Assembly (NCBI GenBank): GCA_947179155.2
Contig: OX359275.1
Coordinates: 41,401,898 to 41,465,897, forward strand
Source: Hedera helix
Taxonomy: Eukaryota; Streptophyta; Magnoliopsida; Apiales; Araliaceae
Direction: 5' to 3'
DNA length: 64,000 bases
Both the position numbers and the translations under genes were made by a program. The stretch's first letter is position 1. Each line of letters starts with the position of its first letter. Shown one piece after another: positions 24,936 to 37,242 of the stretch. The notes beneath the pieces were generated by a model. That model ran no database searches and was not told where the DNA came from. It was given only the letters and a program-made list of their open reading frames with translations.

Positions 24936-26129
24936 TATTAATTTCCTTCACCTTTTGTTAATCAAACCTGCTACGGTAAGGGATATTATTTTCTTTCATA
25001 CTCCTAAATCGAAATTTATTATGGAACTATTGCTTCTATAATTCCTGAAAATATTATATGTTCCATAATAGTTGAACTTCATTATTTCAACTGAACCTTC
25101 CTATTTACGTGAACCTTTCTATTGAATTGTAACCGTTATTCTGAACTGTGGATCTTGAATATCATTTTTAAATTTCACTCCACATCATGTTGACAATTTG
25201 GACATTATTTGAATCTGTACAAAGTAAACTTCCGATACTTATTGTTATCCTATTTCTTCTGTTCATCATTTTTATCATTCTAATCATCCAAAAATCAAGC
25301 TGTTGTGAATATCTGTGGCCGGGGGCACAGATGTGATATATTTGTTGAACAGATGATAGGTTAAAGGCGATATAATAGGTTAAAGGCGATACATCTGTTC
25401 GGTGTCTTTTATGGCACGTGGTGAAAGTTCTATTTGGCCCGTAGTGCAAAGATGAACCGTTGATTGGTATGATTATGACCAAAGGCTGAATCTGGTATAA
25501 TCATGACCGTTGGTGCTATATTGAATATCTTTGGCCCGTAGTGCAAAGATGAACTGTTGATGTGCATGATTATGATCAGGAACTGTGAATTTATATTATC
25601 ATGACTAATGGTATTTCAGATGATAAAAGTTGATGATGTTTTTACGAAAAAGAGAAGCGAGTGGACATTATAGTCTGCATTATTCTTCTAATAGATTGCT
25701 CATTCCGCTGCTATTATTGATCTGAACATTGTTTAAGAATTTAACTGTAGTTTTTGATATAAACCTTGTATTCTATTGTATTCTATCAAAAACTCAACTG
25801 TTGAAGGCTAATGATAATTTATTCGTCATTATCTTAGTCATGATATTTCTTACTGGGCTATTTGAGCTCACCATTTCTTTTGTTCCATTGTTTTTCAACA
25901 GGAAATGAAAACATAACAGGGTCTAGCCGGGGAATGGAGTGAGGGTCCGAGGAATAGTTATCATAGTCTTCACGTTTTGTAAAATAGTGTGGCAATAATA
26001 GTGAAGACTTAGTTGTGTATTATTATACACTGTATTGTAGTACGTTGTGCTTTGTTGTAATAATTTTGTTGTAGTCTTTTGACGACTCAAGTTTGGGCTG
26101 TGTGGGCCCAGATTTGGGGGCGTCACAGT

Positions 26130-26141
26130 TGGCATCAGAGC
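26130..26141 (+). other. Primer-binding site (tRNA-Met type)
   Basis: TGGCATCAGAGC begins two bases after the 5' LTR. It matches the usual TGGTATCAGAGC initiator-methionine tRNA site with one T-to-C change, which can still pair as G:C/G:U. Confidence 0.8.
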
Positions 26142-26327
26142 TTAGGGATATGGTCTTTAATGGAGATCTGGGGTTAGAACTAGGAGGGGAGAGACGAATA
26201 GAATCAGTCACTAGTGTGTCCTACCTAAAATAGATTTTATTATCTAATGAGTCGATTTGAATGTAGGAACATGAAGTGATGAGTCAGTTTATTTGAACTA
26301 ACATTTATTTTGTGACCACAGTTTAGT

Positions 26328-29300
26328 ATGGCATCTGGAAATCAAGAGGTTAACTATGGAATGCCTGAAGCAAATGTAGCCGAGAATCAAGAGGCCCCAA
26401 ACAATCCTCCTGCCAACTCAGGAAATAATGTTCCTGATAACATGATGAACGATGGATTCTTTAGGAATTTCATGCAGTTCATACAGAATCAAGGAAGAGG
26501 AAATCCAGTCAATAATAACGGTAGAAACGCTGGCAATTTGAGGATGGTCACTGTTAAGCAATTTAAAGAATTAGGACCACCTGAATTCCACGGGAAGCCT
26601 GACCCACTCAAAGCGGAGGCATGGCTGAAGCAGACGACAAAAATACTTGATGTCTTACAATGCGCTGATGATCAGAAGGTGCCATTTGCCACTTTTATGT
26701 TACGAGGTGAGGCAGACCATTGGTGGGAAGCGGTAAAACGTATCCAACCTTCAGCACTCGAAATGTCTTGGACAGAATTCGAAGAACTGTTTAACGAGAA
26801 GTACTTCCCAGAAAGCATCCGCCATATGAAGGAAGTGGAATTCATTAAGCTGGAGCAGGGAAACATGACAGTCTCCCAATATGAAGCTAAGTTTGCCGAG
26901 TTATCTCGCTTTGCCACCCATCTTGTGGATGACGAAGCACGAATGAGTCGGATGTTCCTAAGAGGTTTGAGATTCAAAATTCGTCAACAACTTAGCTCTC
27001 ATAAATTTAGTTTGTATTCAGATGTTGTGGATAGGGCTCAAAGGGTGGAGCAAACAGATGAAACATTGCAGCCAAGAGTTAATGATCAGCATAGAGAAAG
27101 GAGTGACAACAACCACAGGAACGAGAACCATCGAGGAGGTAACCAACACTTCGGTGGTAATTCCATACCAAATAACAGAAGAGGAGAATCTAGTGGGAAC
27201 AATTTCAAAAGAAAGAGATTCCATAATAATTATGGAAGGGCACCAGCACCAGTACCAACACCAGCACCGACCCCAGTTTCAAGGGGAGAAGATCGACCAC
27301 CAGTGAGATGCTATAGGTGTGGTCAGGAAGGTCACATCAGCCCAAACTGTACACTGCAGTCCAAAAAGTGCTACAGTTGTGGGAAAGAGGGTCATCTTGC
27401 GCGGTTTTGTCCTGCCACAAAATCAAGTCCAGCTGCAATGATGATACCAAAAGCTAGCGCGGATAAAGGAAAATCTGTAGTTCAAGGGAGAGCTTTTGTT
27501 GTGACATCCCAAATGGCACGAAACTCGAACGAGGTGATAACCGGTAAGCTATTCATAAATTCTCGTGAAGTCTACGCTTTGTTAGATACTGGCTCTACCC
27601 ATTCTTTTATCTCACCTGCATGTGCTCAGCGTTTAAACTTAACTCCTGAAAACTTGGACTTTGACTTATCAGTTGAAACCCCATTAGGAGAAATGACCAT
27701 TACATCTACTGTCTATAAATCTTGCCTAGTTCAAATCAACAACCTCACATTATCTGTTGACCTTATTTCTTTGGAGATGCGTGAATTTGATGTGATTTTA
27801 GGAATTGATTGGTTGACTACCCATCATGCTAAAATTGATTGTTTTCATAAGATTATTAGTTTTCATATTCCTAATCAACCTGTCATGCAAATTCAAGCAA
27901 CTAAACCATTGAAATCTATAACTGTTATTTCTAGCCATAAAGCCATTCGTTTATTGAAAAACGGATGTCAAGCCTTTTTAGCTCATGTCACTGATTTGAA
28001 CAAAAATACGTCAAACTTGAATGATATTCCCATTGTTAATGAGTTTCCTGACGTTTTTCCTGAAGAACTTCCTGGCTTACCCCCAAACCGTGAAATTGAT
28101 TTTTATATTGATCTTGAACCCGGTACCAAGCCCATTTCCAAAGCTCCCTACCGAATGGCCCCCATTGAACTTCAAGAGTTAAAAGTCCAACTACAGGAAT
28201 TGTTGGATACCGGTTTCATTCGTCCGAGTGCATCACCTTGGGGTGCTCCTGTTCTATTTGTGAAGAAGAAAGACGGGAGTATGAGATTGTGCATTGACTA
28301 CCGAGAATTGAACCATGTCACCATCAAGAACAGGTACCCGTTACCTCGGATTGATGACATGTTTGATCAATTGCAAGGCGCTCAACATTTCTCAAAGATT
28401 GATCTCCGTTCTGGATATCATCAGTTAAAGGTTAAAGCTGAGGACATTCCAAAGACTGCTTTCAGAACTCGTTATGGGCATTATGAGTTCTTAGTCATGC
28501 CTTTTGGACTAACTAATGCTCCTGCAGCTTTCATGGACATGATGAACCGGATATTCAAGGAACATTTGGATCATTTTGTGGTTGTCTTTATTGATGACAT
28601 CCTCATATACTCCAAGAGTCGCGAGGATCATGAACAACACCTGAGATTGATACTACAAAAGCTCCGTGAAAACAAATTATATGCCAAGTTGAAGAAATGT
28701 GAGTTCTGGCTTGAGGAGGTCGCGTTTCTTGGGCATGTGATTTCTAGTCAAGGAATATCAGTCGATCCTGCGAAGATTGAAACGGTACTAAATTGGGAAC
28801 AACCCAAAACAGTAACCGAAGTCCGAAGTTTTCTGGGTCTAGCTGGTTATTATCGGAGATTCGTAGAAGGATTTTCTCGAATCGCCACTCCATTAACGCA
28901 GCTTACTCGGAAAAGCACAAAATTCATATGGAGCGAGGAATGCGAGAAAAGTTTCCAAGAACTCAAGAAGAGACTGGTTTCAGCTCCTGTTCTGACCATA
29001 CCATCAGGATCAGGAGAATTTGTTATCTACAGCGATGCTTCTGGCAAAGGTCTAGGCTGTGTCCTTATGCAACATAGAAAGGTTATAGCCTACGCCTCTC
29101 GACAACTCAAAGATTATGAGAAAAATTATCCTACTCATGATCTAGAGTTGGCAGCAGTCGTTTTCGCGTTGAAGATCTGGAGACACTACTTGTACGGAGA
29201 AAAAGTGGATATCTATACGGATCATAAAAGTCTCAAGTATTTCTTCACCCAGAAGGAACTCAACATGCGACAACGACGTTGGCTTGAGCTGTTAAAGGAT

Positions 29301-30974
29301 TATGACCACACAATCCAGTATCACCCGGGAAAGGCGAACGTTGTAGCTGACGCTTTGAGCAGAAAATCTTATGCAAGTACAAGTGCACTGCTGACAACAC
29401 AAAAGTGTATTTTGTACGACTTGCAAAAGATGGAGATAGAGCTAAAGACACCAGGGACCCGCTCGAAGATTGCTCACGTGCGAGTAGAACCAACTTTAAT
29501 CGATAAAATTAAAGCTGCTCAAGCTACCGATCCGGAACTGATAAACATGATAAAGAAAGTACAAGAAGGTGCCATTCCCGAAGCAAGAATCGACGAGAAA
29601 GGAATACTTCGAGTCAACTCTCGACTCTGTGTTCCTAACGATCCTGAATTAAAGCATAAAATCATGATGGAGGCACACAACACGCCGTTTGCAATCCACC
29701 CAGGAGGTACCAAGATGTATCGAGATCTTCGACATACATTTTGGTGGAACAATATGAAAAGAGAGATTGCGGAGTTTATCTCAAGGTGCCTAACTTGTCA
29801 ACGTGTCAAGGCAGAGCATCAAGTTCCTAAAGGTCCATTACAATCACTTGAAGTTCCCGAATGGAAGTGGGAACACATCAATATGGATTTCGTGACGGGT
29901 CTTCCAAAAGTTTCTCAAGGCTTAGATGCAATTTGGGTGATCGTAGATAGATTGACCAAATCTGCTCATTTCTTGCCTATACGAGAAAACTTTTCACTTG
30001 AACGTCTTGCCGGTATGTACATAAATGAGATCGTGAGATTGCATGGCATGCCAGTTTCCATAGTTTCTGATCGGGATCCTAGATTCACTTCACGCTTTTG
30101 GATCAGTCTACAAAAAGCTATGGGCACTGAACTACGTTTTAGTTCTGCATACCATCCTCAAACGGACGGACAATCGGAAAGGACGATCCAGACCCTCGAA
30201 GATCTTTTGAGACTTTGTGTATTAGACTTCAAAGGAAGTTGGGATAAGTACTTGTCGTTGGTGGAATTTTCTTACAACAACAGTTACCAAGCAAGTATAG
30301 GCATGGCTCCATTCGAGGCATTGTATGGAAGGAAGTGTCGCTCTCCAATATGTTGGAATGAGGTAGGAGAAGCAAAATTGTTGGGACCCGAGTTGGTACG
30401 CTTGACGACCGAAAAGATCCAAATGATCCGACAACGAATACAGACCGCACAAGAACGACAAAAGAGTTATGCTGATCTTCATCGGAGAGACGAAAGTTTC
30501 AACGTCGGAGATCATGTATTCTTACGTGTTTCTCCATGGAAAGGGGTTACGAGATTCGGAAAGAGAGGAAAGCTCAACCCTCGATTTATTGGCCCATTTG
30601 AAATCCTCGATCGAATAGGAACCGTAGCCTACAGACTAGCCCTACCACCAATTATGTCTCGCATCCATAACGTTTTTCATATATCTATGTTACGTAAATA
30701 TGTGAATGACCCAAACCACGTCATTGAGTTAGAACCAGACGTTATAGCAGAGGATTTAACATACGAGGAGGTACCTGTTAAGATCCTGGATAAGAAGGAG
30801 CAGATCCTACGCTCAAAGGTTATACCTCAAGTTAAGGTTTTATGGAGGAACCAAGATACTGAGGAAATGACCTGGGAGCTAGAATCTGAGATGAAATCTA
30901 AGTATCCTTACCTTTTCGATATGTCAGGTACGTCAATTTCGGGGACGAAATTTCATAAGGAGGGGAGGTTGTAA
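26328..30974 (+). CDS. Gag-pol polyprotein of the Tekay-like retrotransposon
   Basis: 1,548 aa with no stop or frameshift. In order: gag capsid region (about 65-230), two CCHC zinc knuckles near residues 327 and 347 (CYRCGQEGHISPNC, CYSCGKEGHLARFC), aspartic protease LLDTGSTHSF (about 417), reverse transcriptase with FIDDILIYS (about 754), RNase H with IYSDASGKGLG (about 900), and integrase with an HHCC zinc finger (about 1117-1153). The integrase catalytic triad has the D-35-E spacing (SDRD near 1248, SERT near 1284). A chromodomain-like tail VKVLWRNQDTEEMTWELE follows near 1510. Start chosen as the first ATG with a typical gag beginning, 186 bp after the primer-binding site. Gag and pol share one frame. 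The TAA stop lies at bases 3-5 of the 3' LTR. All catalytic motifs are intact, so it may be active. Confidence 0.97.
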   Translation: MASGNQEVNYGMPEANVAENQEAPNNPPANSGNNVPDNMMNDGFFRNFMQFIQNQGRGNPVNNNGRNAGNLRMVTVKQFKELGPPEFHGKPDPLKAEAWLKQTTKILDVLQCADDQKVPFATFMLRGEADHWWEAVKRIQPSALEMSWTEFEELFNEKYFPESIRHMKEVEFIKLEQGNMTVSQYEAKFAELSRFATHLVDDEARMSRMFLRGLRFKIRQQLSSHKFSLYSDVVDRAQRVEQTDETLQPRVNDQHRERSDNNHRNENHRGGNQHFGGNSIPNNRRGESSGNNFKRKRFHNNYGRAPAPVPTPAPTPVSRGEDRPPVRCYRCGQEGHISPNCTLQSKKCYSCGKEGHLARFCPATKSSPAAMMIPKASADKGKSVVQGRAFVVTSQMARNSNEVITGKLFINSREVYALLDTGSTHSFISPACAQRLNLTPENLDFDLSVETPLGEMTITSTVYKSCLVQINNLTLSVDLISLEMREFDVILGIDWLTTHHAKIDCFHKIISFHIPNQPVMQIQATKPLKSITVISSHKAIRLLKNGCQAFLAHVTDLNKNTSNLNDIPIVNEFPDVFPEELPGLPPNREIDFYIDLEPGTKPISKAPYRMAPIELQELKVQLQELLDTGFIRPSASPWGAPVLFVKKKDGSMRLCIDYRELNHVTIKNRYPLPRIDDMFDQLQGAQHFSKIDLRSGYHQLKVKAEDIPKTAFRTRYGHYEFLVMPFGLTNAPAAFMDMMNRIFKEHLDHFVVVFIDDILIYSKSREDHEQHLRLILQKLRENKLYAKLKKCEFWLEEVAFLGHVISSQGISVDPAKIETVLNWEQPKTVTEVRSFLGLAGYYRRFVEGFSRIATPLTQLTRKSTKFIWSEECEKSFQELKKRLVSAPVLTIPSGSGEFVIYSDASGKGLGCVLMQHRKVIAYASRQLKDYEKNYPTHDLELAAVVFALKIWRHYLYGEKVDIYTDHKSLKYFFTQKELNMRQRRWLELLKDYDHTIQYHPGKANVVADALSRKSYASTSALLTTQKCILYDLQKMEIELKTPGTRSKIAHVRVEPTLIDKIKAAQATDPELINMIKKVQEGAIPEARIDEKGILRVNSRLCVPNDPELKHKIMMEAHNTPFAIHPGGTKMYRDLRHTFWWNNMKREIAEFISRCLTCQRVKAEHQVPKGPLQSLEVPEWKWEHINMDFVTGLPKVSQGLDAIWVIVDRLTKSAHFLPIRENFSLERLAGMYINEIVRLHGMPVSIVSDRDPRFTSRFWISLQKAMGTELRFSSAYHPQTDGQSERTIQTLEDLLRLCVLDFKGSWDKYLSLVEFSYNNSYQASIGMAPFEALYGRKCRSPICWNEVGEAKLLGPELVRLTTEKIQMIRQRIQTAQERQKSYADLHRRDESFNVGDHVFLRVSPWKGVTRFGKRGKLNPRFIGPFEILDRIGTVAYRLALPPIMSRIHNVFHISMLRKYVNDPNHVIELEPDVIAEDLTYEEVPVKILDKKEQILRSKVIPQVKVLWRNQDTEEMTWELESEMKSKYPYLFDMSGTSISGTKFHKEGRL
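30957..30969 (+). other. Polypurine tract
   Basis: AAGGAGGGGAGGT directly precedes the 3' LTR and would prime plus-strand DNA synthesis. It also encodes the last residues of the polyprotein. Confidence 0.85.
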
Positions 30975-33900
30975 GACCCCGAATTTTATGAAATACAAAA
31001 TTTAATTTTTCTTCATATATATTTTTTTTGAAACAGTAAGTGGTTAAATTAACAAAATTGAAAGTTAAGGATGTTATGTGCAAATTTTATTTTGTCGGAC
31101 AATATTTGCTTTGTCGAGGAATATTCTTTTGGTCGGGGAATATTCGTGCCGTACGACGGCGCCGAAATAATAAATTATTGGTGGACCCCACAACGGAATA
31201 TTTGTCGGATATAGAAAACGACAGAAGTAACCTTTTTAAATAAAAATAGTCAACGGAACTGTTAAAATACCGGTGATAAAAGAATAGTAGCATACGGTAG
31301 TTTATGGTATTTTCTGTAGCACACGGTACTCTACAGTAACACACGGTATTGCATAGTGTCTCATATTATTGGTCTGATAATTGACACCGTAACTGTTACG
31401 CATCATTTCATCGATAATTGTCACTGCATAATATTTTATATTATCAATTCAATAATTGTTGTTACACAGTATTTTGCATTATTGATTTAATAATTGTCAT
31501 TACACTGTATTTTATATCATTGAGTCAATAATTGTTGTTGCACTGTTTTTAAAATTATTGAACCTAATAATTGTCACAGTAACATATGCACAGTAATTCA
31601 CATTATTGAATCAATAATTGTCATTACACAGTAACGTATGCTTTATTTTACATTATTGTTATCTCTATTATGATGTTATTTAAACAGTTGTATTTCATTA
31701 ATTTATTGACTTGATATCTAAGAGCTAACTATACTGTATTTATAACAATTAGTCATAATAATTGAATTGATAAAGTTATTTGTTTATAATATAAAGTTAG
31801 GTGATTATTAGGTGATATGAAATGAATGGTGTAGATTAAAGTGTGAATTATTGTTGAATAATTGAATTGATTTGTTTATAATATAAAGTTAGGTGATTAT
31901 TAGGTGATATGAAATGAATGGTGTAGATTAAAGTGTGAATTATTGTTGAATAATTAAATTGATTTGTTTATAATATAAAGTTAGGTGATTATTAGGTGAT
32001 ATGAAATGAATGGTGTAGATTAAAGATAATATAATATTTGAAATGGATGGTGTAGATTAAAAGATGATCTTTAAATGAATGGTTTAGATTAAAGGAATGA
32101 TAAGATTTTTGGCTATAAATAGAAGCCTTAACTTAAGGATTTTTCATAAACTTCCTTACTTGTTATTTCTTTCTCTCTCTAAATACTTTTTGTGTAAGTT
32201 CTCTCTAAGTGTTCTTAAGTCATTCCTAGTTTTGAAATCTTTTGCATTCTTCTTTGAATTCCCGAGTGGAATTTTCTTATGTACAGTAACTCTTTCGAAA
32301 AATCATAGTAAATTCATTATTTATCAAAATTTAATGAATTAAAAGCCTGTCTCTTCAGTTTTTCGTCCTCTACAACTTTGAAGAAGGAAGAAAAGTCATC
32401 TGAAATCATCTTCATGCCTTAAAATACTAAAAAACCGTAACCTATTATGATTTTCGTCACTATTTTCAATCTTAGTTTTGAAAATTCATAACTCATTCAT
32501 ATTAACTCCGAATTGAGTGATTCTTGAGTCTATACCGTCTATCTTTCCGAGAGTAACATTATTTTAAAAACATAAAGAGATTTTAAAAACTCTAGAAGAC
32601 TCAAAAGTCAGATTCTTTACTGCTACATAGACAAACAAGGAAGGATTTGTTCGGCTATAAACTTGTTTCACAATATCAAGGTAAGGAATGTCATCTTCTT
32701 TCATCTTCTATTATTAAAACTTACTACGGTAAGGGATACCATCTTTTTCATCTTCCATTATTCAAACGTACTATGGTAAGGGATTATCATTATTTGATTC
32801 TCGAAAATAATATTGTTTCTTTCTTACTCATAAGATGTGCCATTTATTTCCATGTATTAAATTGTGGGAATAACCTTACGGAGCGGATTGCCGCCTGTTG
32901 GTGAATAACCTTTCGTATTCATTCATTATTAATCTCTGAGAATAACCTTACGGAGCGGATTGCCGCCTGTTTGGTGAATAACTCTTTGTACTCAAATTCT
33001 ATTAAATTGTGGGAATAACCTTACGGAGCGGATTGCCGCCTGTTGGTGAATAACCCTTTGTATTAATTTCCTTCACCTTTTGTTAATCAAACCTGCTACG
33101 GTAAGGGATATTATTTTCTTTCATACTCCTAAATCGAAATTTATTATGGAACTATTGCTTCTATAATTCCTGAAAATATTATATGTTCCATAATAGTTGA
33201 ACTTCATTATTTCAACTGAACCTTCCTATTTACGTGAACCTTTCTATTGAATTGTAACCGTTATTCTGAACTGTGGATCTTGAATATCATTTTTAAATTT
33301 CACTCCACATCATGTTGACAATTTGGACATTATTTGAATCTGTACAAAGTAAACTTCCGATACTTATTGTTATCCTATTTCTTCTGTTCATCATTTTTAT
33401 CATTCTAATCATCCAAAAATCAAGCTGTTGTGAATATCTGTGGCCGGGGGCACAGATGTGATATATTTGTTGAACAGATGATAGGTTAAAGGCGATATAA
33501 TAGGTTAAAGGCGATACATCTGTTCGGTGTCTTTTATGGCACGTGGTGAAAGTTCTATTTGGCCCGTAGTGCAAAGATGAACCGTTGATTGGTATGATTA
33601 TGACCAAAGGCTGAATCTGGTATAATCATGACCGTTGGTGCTATATTGAATATCTTTGGCCCGTAGTGCAAAGATGAACTGTTGATGTGCATGATTATGA
33701 TCAGGAACTGTGAATTTATATTATCATGACTAATGGTATTTCAGATGATAAAAGTTGATGATGTTTTTACGAAAAAGAGAAGCGAGTGGACATTATAGTC
33801 TGCATTATTCTTCTAATAGATTGCTCATTCCGCTGCTATTATTGATCTGAACATTGTTTAAGAATTTAACTGTAATTTTTGATATAAACCTTGTATTCTA

Positions 33901-34252
33901 TTGTATTCTATCAAGAACTCAACTGTTGAAGGCTAATGATAATTTATTCGTCATTATCTTAGTCATGATATTTCTTACTGGGCTATTTGAGCTCACCATT
34001 TCTTTTGTTCCATTGTTTTTCAACAGGAAATGAAAACATAACAGGGTCTAGCCGGGGAATGGAGTGAGGGTCCGAGGAATAGTTATCATAGTCTTCACGT
34101 TTTGTAAAATAGTGTGGCAATAATAGTGAAGACTTAGTTGTGTATTATTATACACTGTATTGTAGTACGTTGTGCTTTGTTGTAATAATTTTGTTGTAGT
34201 CTTTTGACGACTCAAGTTTGGGCTGTGTGGGCCCAGATTTGGGGGCGTCACA
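30970..34252 (+). repeat. 3' LTR of the gypsy element
   Basis: 3,283 bp, the same length as the 5' LTR and differing at only three positions that I noticed. Its first five bases complete the polyprotein reading frame (Leu codon and TAA). Confidence 0.97.
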
Positions 34253-34257
34253 TAGTT

Positions 34258-35926
34258 TGTTCAAATGACAAAATATTACATTGCTGATATAGAAAATCGA
34301 ACCACAATCAAGAAAAGAAATACGGAATCCGTAATTGAAAATATACCGAAACAGCTACTAAAATTCAAATATAATTCCGCTAGGGTACCTCGGTCCAACC
34401 TAATACAGAAATAAAATCTAACCATAAATATTGTTATAGTCTACCTTTCTGTAATTATAATATAATTTTTATTTAAAAATAACATATATTTCTGATTGTA
34501 AAATTAACCTTTCTATTATAATATTTTTTTTGTTTCAAAGTTAAAGATACAATTTAATTTTTGAGATCAAATAACGACATATTAAAATTTAAAATTGATA
34601 CGACTCATAAAAATTTAGAATAAAATAAATTTTATAATTAATAATTTTTATTATATAATATACAATTACAATAATTATATTAAAATTCAATAAATTCACA
34701 TTAATTTAAAATTTAATATGCTATAGTTTGATTTTAAAAAATAAATTATATTTTTTATTTTAGAATTTTGGAGAGTAAAATAATATTAATATCAATTCCC
34801 GCATCTTGGAAAAAAGCGCCAAACGCACACAAACACATAAAAATAGTCCTGTTAATTAGTATTTTAATAACTTCATAGCCTACTACTGCCCTTAGTTATA
34901 TAAAGACTTGGCAAATGAGTCGGGTTACGATCGGGTTGTGTCAAAATGGTCTAGGGTTTTTTTAGTCAAAAATAGGCAGTATGTGGTTTGGATGGATTGG
35001 ATCGACCCGGCCTGTGGGTTATCTTTTTTTTTTTTTTTAATAATAATTATGACACATAACATGAGATTTTGATCTTGGACTATTGAGTATAACATGTAAT
35101 TTGTTTTATTTAATAAAACTATACTTATTAACAAAAATTATTGAAAATTTTATGTTTAATTAAGAAATAATTTTAACTTTATAAAATATTATGAGCATTA
35201 TTTATTTGATTAAATATGTGAAATTAATAATTGTAATTAAATACCAAGTGACTAATTTTTAAAAAATGCTAGAAGCATATCACAGACACATTACACATAT
35301 ATGTATTTATATTGTCACAATTATTTGATTGTACATGTAACATATTCTGCTATGTACAACTATATATAAAATATAATTAATTAATTATTATTCTTTATTA
35401 ACATTTGATAATTAATAATATTTTAAAATTTGGCTTATGTATATTCTTTTATATCTAATAGTTATAGGTTTGGAGATAATAATATTATGAACAATTGAAG
35501 AAAAAGTTTGGGCCATGGGATTGATTAAAATGGCCTAATTTATTTTTTTTTGTCTAAAAAATATAAATCCGTAATTCACTTTTATTTGGACAAACCGGAT
35601 TGACCCGCGGGCTTGGGTCATCTTTGCCCAGTTCCGCCTTATATTAATTATTAATTCTTTACTTCGTTTGATAGACTTGAATTTACTTTCCCACGATGCA
35701 TGTACTTAATGCTCTATATATAGGAGAATCAAGATGATATTATATAACTGACATACATCAGTTTTATCCTTCAACCAAAGTAGTACGTACGTACGAAGAG
35801 GTTTAGAGAGTATTTACCGTTCTCCTTTCTGAAATGTTAAAGAAACAAGTAACTACTCCTTTATTCTTCGCCCCTTTTCTTATGCTACTAACACAAACCC
35901 AATAGCTATTAGGCTACTGACTCCTA

Positions 35927-35968
<42 letters not shown>

Positions 35969-36143
35969 CTTCTTTTAAAAAATAATCTTTTAGTAGTAAC
36001 AAAATTATATCAATTCAAAAGTAAAATAAATAAACAAAAAATTTAAATTTTTCGGATATTATATATTGGAGCGGATAAAAACTGCCCCACAAGTTTTATT
36101 GGAAAGAAGCTCATAAAAACTATAGGAGATGACACGAAGAAGG
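34258..36143. other. Spacer with a possible GGGTC-rich hAT-like element
   Basis: No gene recognised. Around 34905-35640 the ends look loosely inverted (tggcaaatgagtcgggtt on the left, ctgggcaaagatgaccc read from the right), suggesting an old non-autonomous hAT, but no target duplication was found. A (TTA)n microsatellite occupies about 35930-35969. Confidence 0.35.
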
Positions 36144-36320
36144 ATGCGGTTAAGTTAATTTTACGTTAAGTTGGTCTAAGGATTAATAAAGTGTTGACAC
36201 GCAGGCAAAGAGAATATACTCCGACTTGCATGTTAATACTTTATTGTTCTCTGGACCAACTTACGGTGAAGTTAGGGACCAACTTACGATGAAATTAACT
36301 TCACCATGACCGGATTCCAT
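36144..36320. mobile_element. Small MITE with inverted arms
   Basis: A 177-bp element flanked by GAAGAAGG at 36136-36143 and 36321-36328. The arms share gttaagttaattt and cgtaagttggtc in inverted orientation, so most of it can fold back. An 8-bp duplication fits hAT; 9 bp with one mismatch would fit Mutator. Confidence 0.6.
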
Positions 36321-37203
36321 GAAGAAGGGAAGAATCCGTACTTTACTATGCACAACCAGTAATTCAAAACAATTTTTTTTATATATGTTTAGATAAATCT
36401 TTAATTCTCCTGAACTTAACTCCTTTGAAAATCATGATATAATTCTCAAAATCTTCTGAATATTCTAAAGAGTTGTAGATTTCGAAAAGATAAATTAAAT
36501 AGGCTCCTTGATTAAAAATTCGTATAACAAAAATATGAAATTCCAAAATCTGGAGTAAAAAGTATGAGAGAGGACAGGGTATGATACTATTTGAATTAGA
36601 GCTTGTTAATTTACTAATTCAATATAAGATTTTACATTCTTAACGAAACTGTCAATCATAAAACCAGAAATAAAACCTTTTAGTATGGGGTGGGAGGAAT
36701 TTTATAAAATCCTACAACCATCTTTAATTACCTTACACGGTCAGTGTATAAGGGAATTGATATTTGGACAAACAAAAGTGATAGTCTCACATTTATGTGA
36801 CAAATCTTGTGGAAATATCAATTTTTATTTATGGAAATAACAATTCTCTTGATTAACCATTTGAATGCTTCAAATATTTTCAGAATTTGATCTCTGTCTT
36901 CACCACAAGCTTCTCAATCCGAGCCGTGGCGCGCGTTTAACAATGCACTCCTGTAAAGCTAAAAAGTACTCCATATAAATGCTGCTGATATTCATATGAA
37001 GCCAAGTCTATATATTGCCTATTATAATTAGGTTTATATAATAACTATGGCTTGAATATTCTCTAGTGGAAGTTATGACCACATAATGATGGCTTAGTTT
37101 TCATCTTAATTTCTTCAAGTAGGTGTAATTGTAAGAATTTCTCAGTATTATCCTTTTGGTACCTTAATGTTATTGTTCGATCGTTTATCCTATTTTCTTC
37201 TTA

Positions 37204-37242
<39 letters not shown>

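Larger units (their letters stand above)
22845..26127 (+). repeat. 5' LTR of the gypsy element
   Basis: 3,283 bp, starting TGTAAGACCCCGAATT and ending GGGGGCGTCACA. It contains degenerate repeats of about 58 bp with ATAATTGT and CACTGTA-like motifs (about 23230-23520), a 92-bp tandem repeat, a TATA box and a 74-bp triple repeat. Short open frames inside it are not genes. Confidence 0.97.
22845..34252 (+). mobile_element. Complete Ty3/gypsy LTR retrotransposon, Tekay/Del-like
   Basis: An 11,408-bp element bounded by two 3,283-bp LTRs and a perfect 5-bp target duplication TAGTT (22840-22844 and 34253-34257). It has a primer-binding site just inside the 5' LTR, one uninterrupted gag-pol frame and a purine tract before the 3' LTR. 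I saw only three LTR differences, all transitions (in the segments at 24347/32469, about 25750/33875 and about 25792/33917). Gene order gag-protease-RT-RNase H-integrase marks Ty3/gypsy. The long LTRs and C-terminal chromodomain-like tail fit the Tekay/Del chromovirus clade. It is potentially autonomous. Confidence 0.97.

Noticed and set aside
27022..27306. Alternative frames inside the gag-pol gene
   Set aside because: Overlap the well-supported 1,548-aa frame in other frames and show no motifs.
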